Shown here: piece after piece, positions 48,801-57,495 of the stretch
How positions within the stretch are numbered: the stretch's first letter is position 1
Layout of the letters: each line of letters starts with the position of its first letter
From: Massariosphaeria phaeospora
Lineage: Eukaryota; Ascomycota; Dothideomycetes; Pleosporales
DNA length: 64,000 nt
NCBI GenBank assembly: GCA_011032825.1
Contig: JAADJZ010000027.1
Coordinates: 548,121-612,120, forward strand
Direction: 5' to 3'
Position numbers and translations under genes: made by a program
The notes under the pieces: generated by a model
What the model was told of the DNA's origin: nothing
The model's input: the letters and a program-made list of their open reading frames with translations, nothing else
Databases searched by the model: none

Positions 48801-48962
48801 GTACGCAAAACAATCAATCCGTAAACAATCCGTCCAATCAATCTGGGACCTCTGGATTGAATGGATTGCTAGTAATCAAGGTCTCGGATTGATTGGACGG
48901 ATTGCTTATTAATCAATCCGTCCAATCAATCTGTCAATCCGGACGGATTGTTGACAAGTCTG
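45869..48962 (-). mobile_element. hAT-superfamily DNA transposon, near-intact
   Basis: The 3094-bp element has perfect 22-bp terminal inverted repeats (45869-45890 and 48941-48962) beginning CAGACTTGTCAACAAT. It is flanked by the octamer GTACAGCG on both sides. Inside each end lie many copies of a short motif (GGATTGA and variants), likely transposase-binding subterminal repeats. The transposase is encoded on the minus strand. The base composition is ordinary and the reading frame nearly open, so the copy is young compared with the AT-rich elements at the right end of the window. Confidence 0.95.
46014..48521 (-). pseudogene. hAT transposase with one in-frame TAG
   Basis: The frame runs from the ATG at 48521 to 46014, about 835 codons, interrupted by a single TAG at 47133-47135. 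A BED-like zinc-finger region lies near the start (WLCKYCHIHKQ ... STSAIHRHLEARRPGH). The catalytic RNase H-like core shows HVSFDNWTSYGGK, then YFVLDNATNNDTAV and CSCHILNLAAQ. The TAG falls exactly where hAT transposases have the conserved TRWNS motif: the reading is KTR-stop-NSYYDTFERA. The C-terminal dimerisation region is intact (FAMNILSIPASAADCERTFS). A phase-0 intron is possible at 47322-47384 (GTACGT, CTAAC, CCCAG). Without the TAG this would be a complete transposase; TGG to TAG is a CpA-to-TpA change on the opposite strand. Confidence 0.9.
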
Positions 48963-48970
48963 GTACAGCG
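48963..48970. repeat. hAT target-site duplication, right (GTACAGCG)
   Basis: This is the exact copy of the octamer at 45861-45868, directly after the right terminal inverted repeat. Confidence 0.95.
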
Positions 48971-49701
48971 GCATGCCGGCGAGCGCGGCAGCAGCGGGCC
49001 TGGGGAAAGCGGAGCGCGCGGCGCAGGGCAAGACGACGGGCGTGATTGGGCAGGTGTTCATCGCGGCGATTTTGCCGAGGGGCGGGGATGGGAAGGATGT
49101 GTTGGGCACGTTTGGCGGGCATTATCCGCCGCATATCAGGGCTGATGTGAGTACTAAAAAGCTGTCTTGTAGGCATTCGGTGTGAACTGGGAAAAGCTAA
49201 TGAGTGATTGTTTTTCGTTTTTGTAGCCGGAAGCGAATCTGCTTCGTTGCGATGACCGCATTCCCCCGCTGTTCCACGATGTCCCTGCGGATATGAAAGA
49301 CGCGGTAGCGGTGTCTGCAATGGCGCAGGGCATGGCGTCGTTTACTTCGCCGTGTCCGCGGGCGACGTGGGATAGCGAGGAATTCAAGGGGCGAGTGGCT
49401 TATATTCGGACTGCGAATGATGCTGCGATCCCTCTGCATGTGCAGCAGATGATGATTGATGGTACTGGCGTGGAGTGGATTGTGAAGGACATTGAGAGTA
49501 GCCATTCGCCGCAGCTTGCGCAGCCTGAGAGATTGACGGAGATGCTGGTTGACTTGGCGAAGGGGTTTGAGGCGCTTTGAAAGGACGTAGAAGGGATGAT
49601 TGCGATGTTTCTGTATCCTTATATGAGAACATCGTAGTAGGTTCTAATTACTACTTTCGGTTTAGAGAAGTGCCGTTGTAGTGCTGAGAATACAAGTACT
49701 C

Positions 49702-50815
49702 TTAGGACGGATTCGTTCGAGAAGCTACAGCGGGAATTTTCGGTAGATGCTGTAACAGTGAGAGAACTAGGTCAGCGTTTATGAATGAAAAGCATCAGGA
49801 GAATCATGCGCACCTGAATTAATTCTCCAGTCCAATCCCACAGTGTACCATTCTCCGCACCAGTCCTGATAAAGCCATGACAAACCTCCCGAATACTATC
49901 GTCTTCAAAGATACGGGGTATGGTGTATGTCATGATAGTCATTTTCCTGTCTGGATCGACAGCATCCCAATGAGCTCGACGCATGTTGCCAAACCGTATT
50001 TGATCCTCTTCCACGTCAACGAGTAGCACTTTGAGGGGTCGATCAGTATGTCGGAAGAATTCCGCCTTCATATTCCACGTTCCAAGTTGGTTTGCGCGTG
50101 TCAAGATGAGGGTGCCTAGATGCGGCAACTCTGCGACATATGTCCAGAACTCCGAATCGGCCTCAGCCTCACATAATGCGAGCCGCCGAAGCTTTGTCCA
50201 TCGTTTCCAAAAGAGGGCGAAGGCTTCGCCCTCGTATTGAGGAGTTATAATATGCAAGTCGTCTCGTATACTGACAAACTCCTCGAGGTTCTCGAGTTTT
50301 TCGAATCCTTCTTGAAGAACCTTTTGAAGGTCCCCCCTAAGTGCTACTGCATCGAAGTGTCCCAAATCCATGTCAATGACCAGACGCTTGAGAGTGGAGC
50401 ATGTATAGCCGAAGAGTTCCGACATCATTATGGCAACATCCGGTTGATGCTCGACTTCGTCCGTAAATGGCGCCAAGAACAAGGCTGTGATATTACGCAG
50501 ATCAGGACGGGTGGGTACGGCCAGAACGAAAGATTGCAGCCGTGCCCTGGACGAAAGGTAGACGCAGTGCTGGCGAAGATACCGGTTTGCTAGTTTTCGT
50601 GTCTCATGGCAGACCAGTGTGAAGGAGTAAAGAGTCTGGGTGATGGGATGCGAAGGAGTGAGGATTACGTTGGGGTATTTGGGAAGTAACCCAGTGACTA
50701 CGTGTAGAACCAATTCAATAGGAAGGGGCATGTATAGGTCCATATTGGTGTTGTTGAGATGTCCGGAGTCTGGGATTGTGGTGTGGTGGACGAGGTATGA
50801 CTCCTGGAGTGTCAC
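49702..50815 (-). CDS. F-box/LRR-like fungal protein, unknown substrate
   Basis: The main exon (50815-49814) encodes an F-box-like start (MPLPIELVLHVVTGLLPKY), then LVCHETRKLANRYLRQHC and leucine-rich strands such as WTKLRRLALCEAEAD and HLGTLILTRAN. This is a common layout for fungal F-box-type proteins. At the 3' end I favour an intron at 49813-49750 (GTGCGC...TTACAG, phase 0), which gives a short last exon (49749-49702) and 349 aa. Without splicing, the frame ends at 49772 and gives 347 aa with a different tail. The start may be at 50815 or the inner ATG at 50743 (MDLYMPLPIEL). No catalytic residues are expected. Confidence 0.65.
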
Positions 50816-50934
50816 GGTGGCGATATGAGGCTATACCGCTTTCGGAGTAGCGTGAATACACCGCGTTGCAACGAAGCCCATTACCCCACTACCCCGCCAT
50901 CGAAAAAGTCATCAACAACTTCCGGCTGCTCAAG

Positions 50935-52534
50935 ATGGAGCACGATCCCAAGACTCGTAAGTATGTCTCTACACATTGTTGGCTCTTCTGACCTTTGGAA
51001 GCGCAATACCGCACCGACGACCCAACCTCATTCGGCTACATATCTGCGCGCGAGCGATGGCCGGTCATCATCACACAAGGCATTGACGACGTGTACCGAT
51101 CGACGGGGGCCGCCAAAGATCCGGAGCTGGAGAGGGAAGGGAAATGGGTCATCTCCGAGCTGGCCAGGCTGAAACACGAGCTCCAGCACGACCGAGAGCT
51201 CAGCCCGTTGGTCGACGATGGCGAACCAGACGTGGCAGCATACAACGAGGAGCTGGAAGCCTTGGGCAATCCGAAGTGGCATGCTGTGCCATGGCTATAC
51301 GCAGAATGCTATCTATACCGGTACTTTCTCCACTTGCGTAGTCAAACATCTCGGTGTGAATGCTGATAGCCCTAGGAAGACGCATCTCGACCATCTTCAA
51401 ACAGACCCAGAAATGGAAGTCGTATGACCTGTTTGCTCGTCAGAAGATGTCCACCTTCCGCTCATCACGTCCCGCCGTCGTCGAACTAGCCGCTCGCTAC
51501 AAGAGCATCGTCAACGATCTCGAGTCAAAGCACACGATAAAGGGCGCAGGGACACAGCAGGAGCTCGAAGAGGCCGAAAAGGTCTTATTTCAGGAGATGT
51601 CCGAGATATGTCTATGGGGAAATGCGACGGACCTGTCTCTCTTAACAAATCTTTCCTACGAGGACCTCCAGAAGCTGCAAGGCTCCGACGCCCGCAAGGC
51701 ATCAGAGAAAAACATTTTGGTCAATGACCTCGCTAAGGCTTTTTCTATCTTGAGTGCGGCCCAGAAGTCAGGACAGAAGGAACGGAGAGTCGACATTGTG
51801 CTCGACAATGCCGGGTTTGAGCTGTTCGTGGACCTGATCTTGGCAGGCTATCTGCTGGCTGCGGGACTCGCCACTACGGTAGTACTCCACCCAAAGTCGA
51901 TCCCTTGGTTCGTCTCGGACGTGTTGCCTCAGGATTTTGCATCTCTCCTTTCTGCCTTGGCCGATCCGCAAACATTCTACAGTACAGTTTCGGAAGACGA
52001 CAAGCGTGCCGGAAAGACACCCACGCCACTTTCTGACACGGAAGTCGGCGATCTCAAGCTTCTGTTGGAGCACTGGGCCGGCTTTCATGCTGAAGGTCAG
52101 CTAATGCTACGTCCAAATCTTTTCTGGACGGCGGCTGGTAGCTATTGGAGGCTGCCGAAAACAGAGCCTAGTTTGTTCGAAGACCTCAAGGAGAGCGAGC
52201 TTGTGATCTTCAAGGGAGACTTGAATTACAGGAAGCTGACTTCAGACGTGAGTATTCTAACTGAAGCACGTCAATTATATCGCACTAACAGCTTCTTTAG
52301 GCGGCTTGGCCAGCAGCGACACCATTCACAGAAGCGATTGGTCCTCTGGGACCTGGCTCCGGCATCCGGATTTTGGCATTGCGAACGTGCAAGGCTGATG
52401 TTGTTGTGGGTCTCCCCGAGGGCGAAGACGAGCGGATCAAGGCGACAGAAGGCGGCGGAGGTGATAGCGGTTCGAGAAAGTGGGCGTGGAGTGGAAAGTG
52501 GGCTGTGGTGCAATTATGCGATGGGAAGGCGTAA
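50935..52534 (+). CDS. ARMT1/DUF89 metal-dependent damage-control phosphatase
   Basis: The DUF89/ARMT1 family consists of Mn/Ni-dependent phosphatases that remove damaged sugar phosphates, such as fructose 1-phosphate adducts. Four exons, 50935-50956, 51002-51320, 51380-52247 and 52301-52534, give 480 aa, near the 470 aa of yeast YMR027W. The N-terminal part has SARERWPVIITQGIDDVYR; the metal-binding core has the diagnostic VLDNAGFELFVDL and later KGDLNYRKL. The C-terminal exon encodes AAWPAATPF and CKADVVVGLP. The start is uncertain: the ATG at 50935 is conservative, but the same frame is open upstream (AIEKVINNFRLLK) and a further exon beginning near 50770 is possible. The exon-3 acceptor is taken as GGAAG at 51379. 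Confidence 0.85.
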
Positions 52535-52617
52535 TGCCGAGTTTTAGACTCGTGAGTTCATCTCTGTAAGAATTTGAAAGGTACAATGACAAATATAGAC
52601 GAGAGTGCATAGAATAA

Positions 52618-54169
52618 TCATGGCTCCCACGGGCTATTAGCAAATCCGCCACTGATGTTCTCCGCGTCCCCGTCTTCTTTCACCACTAAGACATCTTCAT
52701 ATCTCACTCCGAACTCATCCGGTACGTAGACACCTGGCTCGCTGGTAAACACCATTCCCAGCCTCAAAACCGCCCCGAAATTTCCCTTGTTCAAGTACGG
52801 ACTCTCGTGTGCTTTGATGCCAATGCTATGGCCCAACCGATGTGTAAAGTACTTCCCATAACCTGCCGCCTCGATGACCTCTCGAGCCGCGATATCCACC
52901 GCTGCAGCCGTGCCATTCGGCACCATAGCTCCAACAGACGCAGCCTGCGCATCGAGCACAAGCTGCCACACAGCCAACTTCTCAGTGACGTTGTACCGCG
53001 GCGGCGCCGGGTGCGGAAAGAACGGCGGGTAGAAAGTCCGGCTCACATCGCTGCTATACCCATACAGATGCGCGCCCACATCAACCAGCACAAAATCGCC
53101 CGGCTCGAGCGCCCTCATCCCATCATGTCCGCCATGCGGCAGCGCCGCCGACTCCCCGAACTCGACGATGTCGAAAAACGGAGCCAGGCCCGCGACGCGC
53201 ATCGTGCGGTCTAGCACCGCCGCAACCTCGTGCTCCCTCACGCCGCGATACAAGCACTTGCGCACCGCGCGGATGGCCTCCACCGTCCCTGTGTTCACGG
53301 CGCACAAGATGCCCACTTCGCGCGCTGTCTTCGTCTGTCGGACGGCTTCGACTTCGCCGCGCAGCCCGCTGACAGTGAAACCGTGGGCGCCGAGGCCGCG
53401 CGCGATGAAGTCGCGCATCTCGTCGTCGACCATGAGGTGTGGTGAGGACGTGGTATTGCCGTGCCAGATGGGCGCGGCGCGCAGCGTGGCGTACGGGTTC
53501 CAGTGCTCGGCGTAGGGGATGGTGGAGAGCGCGGCGCGGAACGGCATGTGGAGGAGGCGGGCGCGCGGCTCTTCGAAGGAGGGGACGAGGAAGGTGGTGG
53601 TGGCTATGATGGTGCCGTTAGGGAGGGTCGAGGGCTGGATGACCATGAGGAAGGGGCGTTCTTCGGGCTGGGGGGGTCATGTTAATTAGAGTAGGAGGTG
53701 AGTGGGGGTAAGTGTGTGCGACGTGCCTCCTAGGGCTCCCAGTCCGGCTGGGTGATATTGGCGTAGTAGCTGAACGTATAGCCGGGCTCAACAACGAAGG
53801 CGTCGATGCCATCGGCTACGAGGGCGTTGGCGAGGTTGTTCCTACGCAGGACGTACTCTTCCAGTGGGGGTCGCGCGGCGTGGCGCAGGAAGTCGAGGCC
53901 TGTGGCTCGGTATGCGGCGATGGAGCATTCCTGGAACTGATCTTTCTCCGATGGGGTGTGGTGAGGGGACGGAGTTATTGATATGTTATTCTGTCGGATT
54001 TGATAAGTAGGTAAGGGGGGTACATGTGAACTGAGTGTTCTTTACGTACCACGAGGTAGAGGAAGAGGGTGCCGACTGCAAAACAATAAAGCATACGCGT
54101 GGTGCCTGGGTATCTTGGCGTCCCTGGCCCTGCCGCCACTGGATGAGGGAGCGTACTTCTTTTCATCAT
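52618..54169 (-). pseudogene. M24 aminopeptidase P-like gene with an in-frame TAG
   Basis: Three exons are inferred: 54169-54050, 53945-53727 and 53667-52618, all phase 0, for 463 codons including stop. Exon 1 has a membrane anchor (MLYCFAVGTLFLYLV). Exon 2 ends in the N-terminal creatinase-like domain (AFVVEPGYTFSYYAN, ITQPDWEP). The next codon is TAG (53732-53730), where relatives have Trp in the motif WEPWEPEERPF, followed by GAG and an apparent GC-AG intron. Exon 3 has all five metal ligands: Asp in VLVDVGAH, Asp in SSDVSRTF, His in HRLGHSIGIKAHE, Glu in TSEPGVY and Glu in VRYEDVL. The catalytic half is therefore intact, but a full-length product needs readthrough or correction of TAG. 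If the gene is alive, translation from internal ATG 53646 would give 342 aa. Confidence 0.75.
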
Positions 54170-54479
54170 GTCGTCGTTCTCAAGATATGATGCGGTGGCC
54201 CGCGCGAAGGATATGATACAGTGACCTCCGGTTAGCGTTTCTGTGGGGCGAGTAGGCAATCGCCCTAGAGGATGCTGGATGTAAAGTGAGACAGCCGTAA
54301 GTAATTACACAAAAACTGGTTAGGAGTCAGTCAGTCTCGTATCCAAGCGCAAGGATGTAATCGGTAGCCTGCCCTATCAGTCTCTAAACACCCGTAGATA
54401 CAAGCCGCCACCCAAGCACCAAAAAAAAAGGACTTCCTACACCACGCATCCACCAGGAAATGGAAAATGCAAAAAGAAT
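54170..54479. other. Intergenic between peptidase and tRNA
   Basis: This contains the upstream region of the peptidase gene. A Pol III terminator-like T run (on the minus strand, 54475-54471) follows the tRNA gene. No other gene is seen. Confidence 0.45.
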
Positions 54480-54580
54480 GGACTTGCAGGGAATTGAACC
54501 CTGGACCTCTCCCATCTTGAAACTTGGGTGTTAACTCCCAACGTTGCTAAGGGAAAATCATACCACTAGACCACAAGCCC
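54480..54580 (-). tRNA. tRNA-Ala (AGC) with a 30-nt intron
   Basis: The minus-strand sequence folds into a complete cloverleaf. The acceptor stem GGGCTTG pairs with CAAGTCC, including the G3-U70 wobble that defines alanine identity. The T arm is CAGGG-TTCAATT-CCCTG and the D arm is GGTCTAGTGGTAT. The anticodon stem TTCCC/GGGAG encloses TTAGCA plus T, giving AGC after removal of the intron at 54544-54515, one base 3' of the anticodon as is canonical. The 3' CCA is not encoded, as expected in a nuclear gene. A T run follows directly as terminator. Confidence 0.9.
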
Positions 54581-55137
54581 TTATTTGATTTATGAAAATT
54601 CTAAACGTTGTGAGTAGATAATGTAGAGTGAGCGAGAAAGTGAAAGCGTCAAAGCTTGAGAAAGGGTGAGTGGGGCATTTTGCATTTGTGCGGGACCTAG
54701 GGGCACTAAGCTAGCTTAGCGATTGGATAGCGTCTCGGCTGCAACGTTTGTGGGTCCACTAGCAATTAGTCTTACACACACAGCATGATCAACCACGAAG
54801 ATCGGATGGAAGGGCATTATCAAGTATTTGCTGTTCGCTACGGAGAAGTGCATAAACGAAAAATTCGATTCTCGCTACTTAGATGTAAATGAATGCAACT
54901 ACAAGGCACGTATAGAAACTGTTGCTTTGCACGGCGATAGACAGAGACTGTTCTAATTTACACAAATCATTGCTACGCCGGTCACCCGTTGCTTCATGGC
55001 TGTATAAAGTTCGCCGAGTACAAATCAACCATGCCGTATCGCTATGGCTTCCGTACTTCTCGCCTGGGCCTGCGCTGGGCGCGACGGTAGCTTGCTCTGA
55101 TGATTCGTGCTCTACTGTGTGATCAATGGGGGTCTCA
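54581..55137. other. Intergenic at the start of the accessory region
   Basis: No gene or repeat is supportable. Coding density falls from here to the end of the window. Confidence 0.4.
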
Positions 55138-56194
55138 TCAAGTGTTAGTGTTTTGCTTGGGGCGCATGGCTCGGCTCCGTCGACCTCGATTATCTCTCAC
55201 GGGTTGCGAGTCCGAGTCGATGTCATCAACTGGCTGGTTGGCTTCCTCTTCTCGGTGACTGGTGCTTTGCTCGGTGCGCGTGGTTCGGCTCCGTCGAGCT
55301 TGATTGTCTCTCACAGGATCCGATTCCACGTCAGTGTCATCGACCGGCTTAGTGACTTCCTCGTCTCGCAGACGCGTCCAAACTGTTCGCTTTCCTCGGC
55401 GGTGGTGCGGCCCGCCTGGAGGTGACACGGCTCGTTTCCGCTTTTTTGCTCCCAACTGCTGTGGCAGCCGCTTTGGAGATGGCGGAGTACGTGACATACG
55501 ACGGCTGTCCGGTTGATCGTCGGGCGGTGACGCTACATCAACAGATGCCGGCTGCTCCTATTGGCTGACGTCGTCTATCTCGGGCGGGCTCCCGTAGTCG
55601 GTCTCAGTCTGGAATGCCTGAGAAGGGGCTGGATGAGCTGCTGCCGCGGATGTTGCTGTACCCGCAGCAGTCTAGGACCTTGCTGAGGCGGACGTTCGAC
55701 CTCGGGACCGGCACTGTCTTGCTTACTCGGTGTGTACGGAGGGCGGTCGAAAGGGACCCGTTCAGCCAACAGACGCTGGGTGATCGCAGATGACTTGGTC
55801 TTGTGAAGCGAGCTGTTGTTAGTTGTAGACCCTGGTTCCCCGATGCGGTAGCTATGTCGCTCGACGCCAATTTTCGCCACCTCAAACGCCAGTTTAAACT
55901 CGTTCCTTCAGCTGATCTTCCGTGCCGACATTGTCCCACTCAAACTTGTCTTGGAGCAACATCAACCGGATTTGCTGCTTCGCCTGATTCATACTCTGGT
56001 AGAAGGGCCGGAATGTGAGCGTTGGGAAGACAGACTTGGCCAACTCTCTGACATACGCTGCGTAGCGTTAGTAAAGGAACAAACAGGTAGCTGGACTGAA
56101 CGTTACCAGGAGTAGGAGTCACGCGGGGCTTTGTCGCGTTGGCTGCGGCACGAGCAGCACGCTTGCGTTCTGACTGCTGTGCTCTGCCACCCAT
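55138..56194 (-). pseudogene. Decayed gene with a charged, repeat-bearing C-terminus
   Basis: The minus-strand start MGGRAQQSERKRAARAAA is followed by an apparent 49-nt intron (GTAACG...ACGCAG, at about 56106-56058), then VRELAKSVFPTLTFRPFYQS and DKFEWDNVGTEDQLKE. A one-base shift after this point is needed to continue into LAFEVAKIGVERHSYRIGE and SAITQRLLAERVPFDRPPYT, which reads as real protein. Further on, a TAG (in the context CAA-TAG-GAG) interrupts before SPPDDQPDSRRMSRTPPSP. The last 120 codons hold two copies of a repeat built on PVDD...PVRDN-xx-RRSR. I do not recognise the family. The pattern of one shift and one nonsense codon indicates decay, possibly of a gene associated with repeat-rich or subtelomeric DNA. 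Confidence 0.5.
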
Positions 56195-56826
56195 GACGAA
56201 AAGCAGCGCGAGATTCCTAGGCGGTTTGAGACGAGGCCGAGGAATTTGGAGGAGGGCAGCAGCAGCTGGGATAGGGGCGAGCAGATGTCGAAGACAGATC
56301 GAGTGATTATGCGAGACTGGGTGTCGTACGTTGGCAAATACGTCGAGCTACATCACGCCGAGATTGAAGCCAGCGGGCGGTATCGTGAGCGAAGGCAAAG
56401 GCGCCCACGTCGACCTCGTAACAGACCAGTATAGCAGCAGATGACGTGGATGTGAGATAGAAGAAGATAGCAGAATGAGTGGGTCGAGTGGTGTTGGCGG
56501 TCACAACTGCGGAAGTCGCGAGGGACTGCGGACCGAACACTACCGTCCCACCAGTCTTGACACCTTTTCGTGCTTGTCCTCTCACAATACTCGTCCTCTC
56601 ACAATGCTCGCCCTCTTGTGACGCTCCCCCTCTTGTGATGCTTGCCGTTGCTCAATGCTCGCCCTCCTGTGATGCTGGCCGTATCTGGATGCTCGCTCCC
56701 ATCTCACATGCCCGTCCGCACCCATTCTCGCTCTACCACACTCGACCCCGAGTCTCGCATACCACGTATACTGACATGTCACAGTTATCCGCTCGACCTC
56801 CCTGTGGTTGCAGCGAAGATTTGTGT

Positions 56827-57167
56827 GCGGCCTCGAGCCCCTTGCCGTTGCTAGTTATCTGGCAGGTTACTGCCATGAGGCACCCCTAGTCGTTAGACCC
56901 CTATTCACATAGGTATTAATCTTACGTCTCTAAGTTTAAATGCAGCTTTAAGCCCCTTGCTATTACTAGTTATCTAGCAGGTTACTACTATGCGGCACCT
57001 CGTAGTCGTTAGACCCCTATTTACGTGGGTATTACTCTTTGGTCCCTAAGTTTGCATGCGGCTTTAAACCTCTTGCTGTTACTAGTTATCTAGCAGGTTA
57101 ATGCCACGCGGCACCCCTCTGGTCGTCAGACCCCCATTCGGGTGGGTATTGCTCTTGGGTCCCCAAG
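56827..57167. repeat. Tandem repeat, about 115-bp unit, three copies
   Basis: Units start near 56827, 56942 and 57058, each beginning GC(G/A)GC...TTGC and containing CTAGTTATCT-GCAGGTTA, GCGGCACC and GTTAGACCCC. The middle copy has more T and A at positions where the others have C and G, consistent with RIP acting on duplicated DNA. Confidence 0.8.
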
Positions 57168-57297
57168 TTCTCTCTCAGGTTCTGACTCCCGTCCACAGGA
57201 AGTTAGCGACCCTTTCTCTTTCTCCCTAAGACACCCCACCCCACCCTACACTGCATTCATGCCCTGTGCCAATATCGAGCGTATTCCCGATCGGCGT

Positions 57298-57495
57298 CGA
57301 GCTCGCAAGAGGGACCGCGGCGACTGTGCGAGAGAGACCGCGGCGGTTGCATGAGAGGGACTACGGCGGATGCGAGAGAGGTATCGCGGCGGCTGCGGGA
57401 AAGGGATCGAAGCGGCTGCACGAGAGGGATCGCAGCGGCTGCGTGAGACAGCTCGCGGCGGCTGCATGAGAGAGCTCGCGGCGGCTGCATGAGAG
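57298..57495. repeat. GC-rich minisatellite, about 24-bp unit
   Basis: About eight imperfect copies of a unit like GCGGCGGCTGCATGAGAGAG run across this stretch. Open frames on both strands here are by-products of the repeat. Confidence 0.8.

Larger units (their letters stand above)
45622..49580 (+). pseudogene. Alpha/beta hydrolase split by a hAT transposon
   Basis: The host gene has three coding pieces: 45622-45868, 48971-49146 and 49227-49580. A 3.1-kb transposon separates the first two, and a normal 80-nt intron (GTGAGT...TTGTAG) separates the last two. Without the transposon and one target-site copy, the pieces join in phase to 258 aa, the size of small lipase/esterase-like alpha/beta hydrolases. 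The first piece begins MSSKRPFIVIVPGAST and reaches the nucleophile elbow SHSYS; the second starts with the Gly that completes the small-x-Ser-x-Gly turn. The C-terminal piece holds a plausible catalytic His (ESSHSPQLAQPE). As it stands, translation runs 15 codons into the transposon and stops, so the enzyme is inactive unless the element excises precisely. It resembles fungal AB-hydrolase-1 proteins; substrate unknown. Confidence 0.88.

Noticed and set aside
54480..54580. tRNA-Pro assignment
   Set aside because: The D arm is Pro-like, but the anticodon position reads AGC and the G3-U70 pair is present, so alanine is preferred.
57246..57469. Open frames on both strands with Arg-rich repeats
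   Set aside because: They arise from the 24-bp minisatellite, whose unit length is divisible by three.
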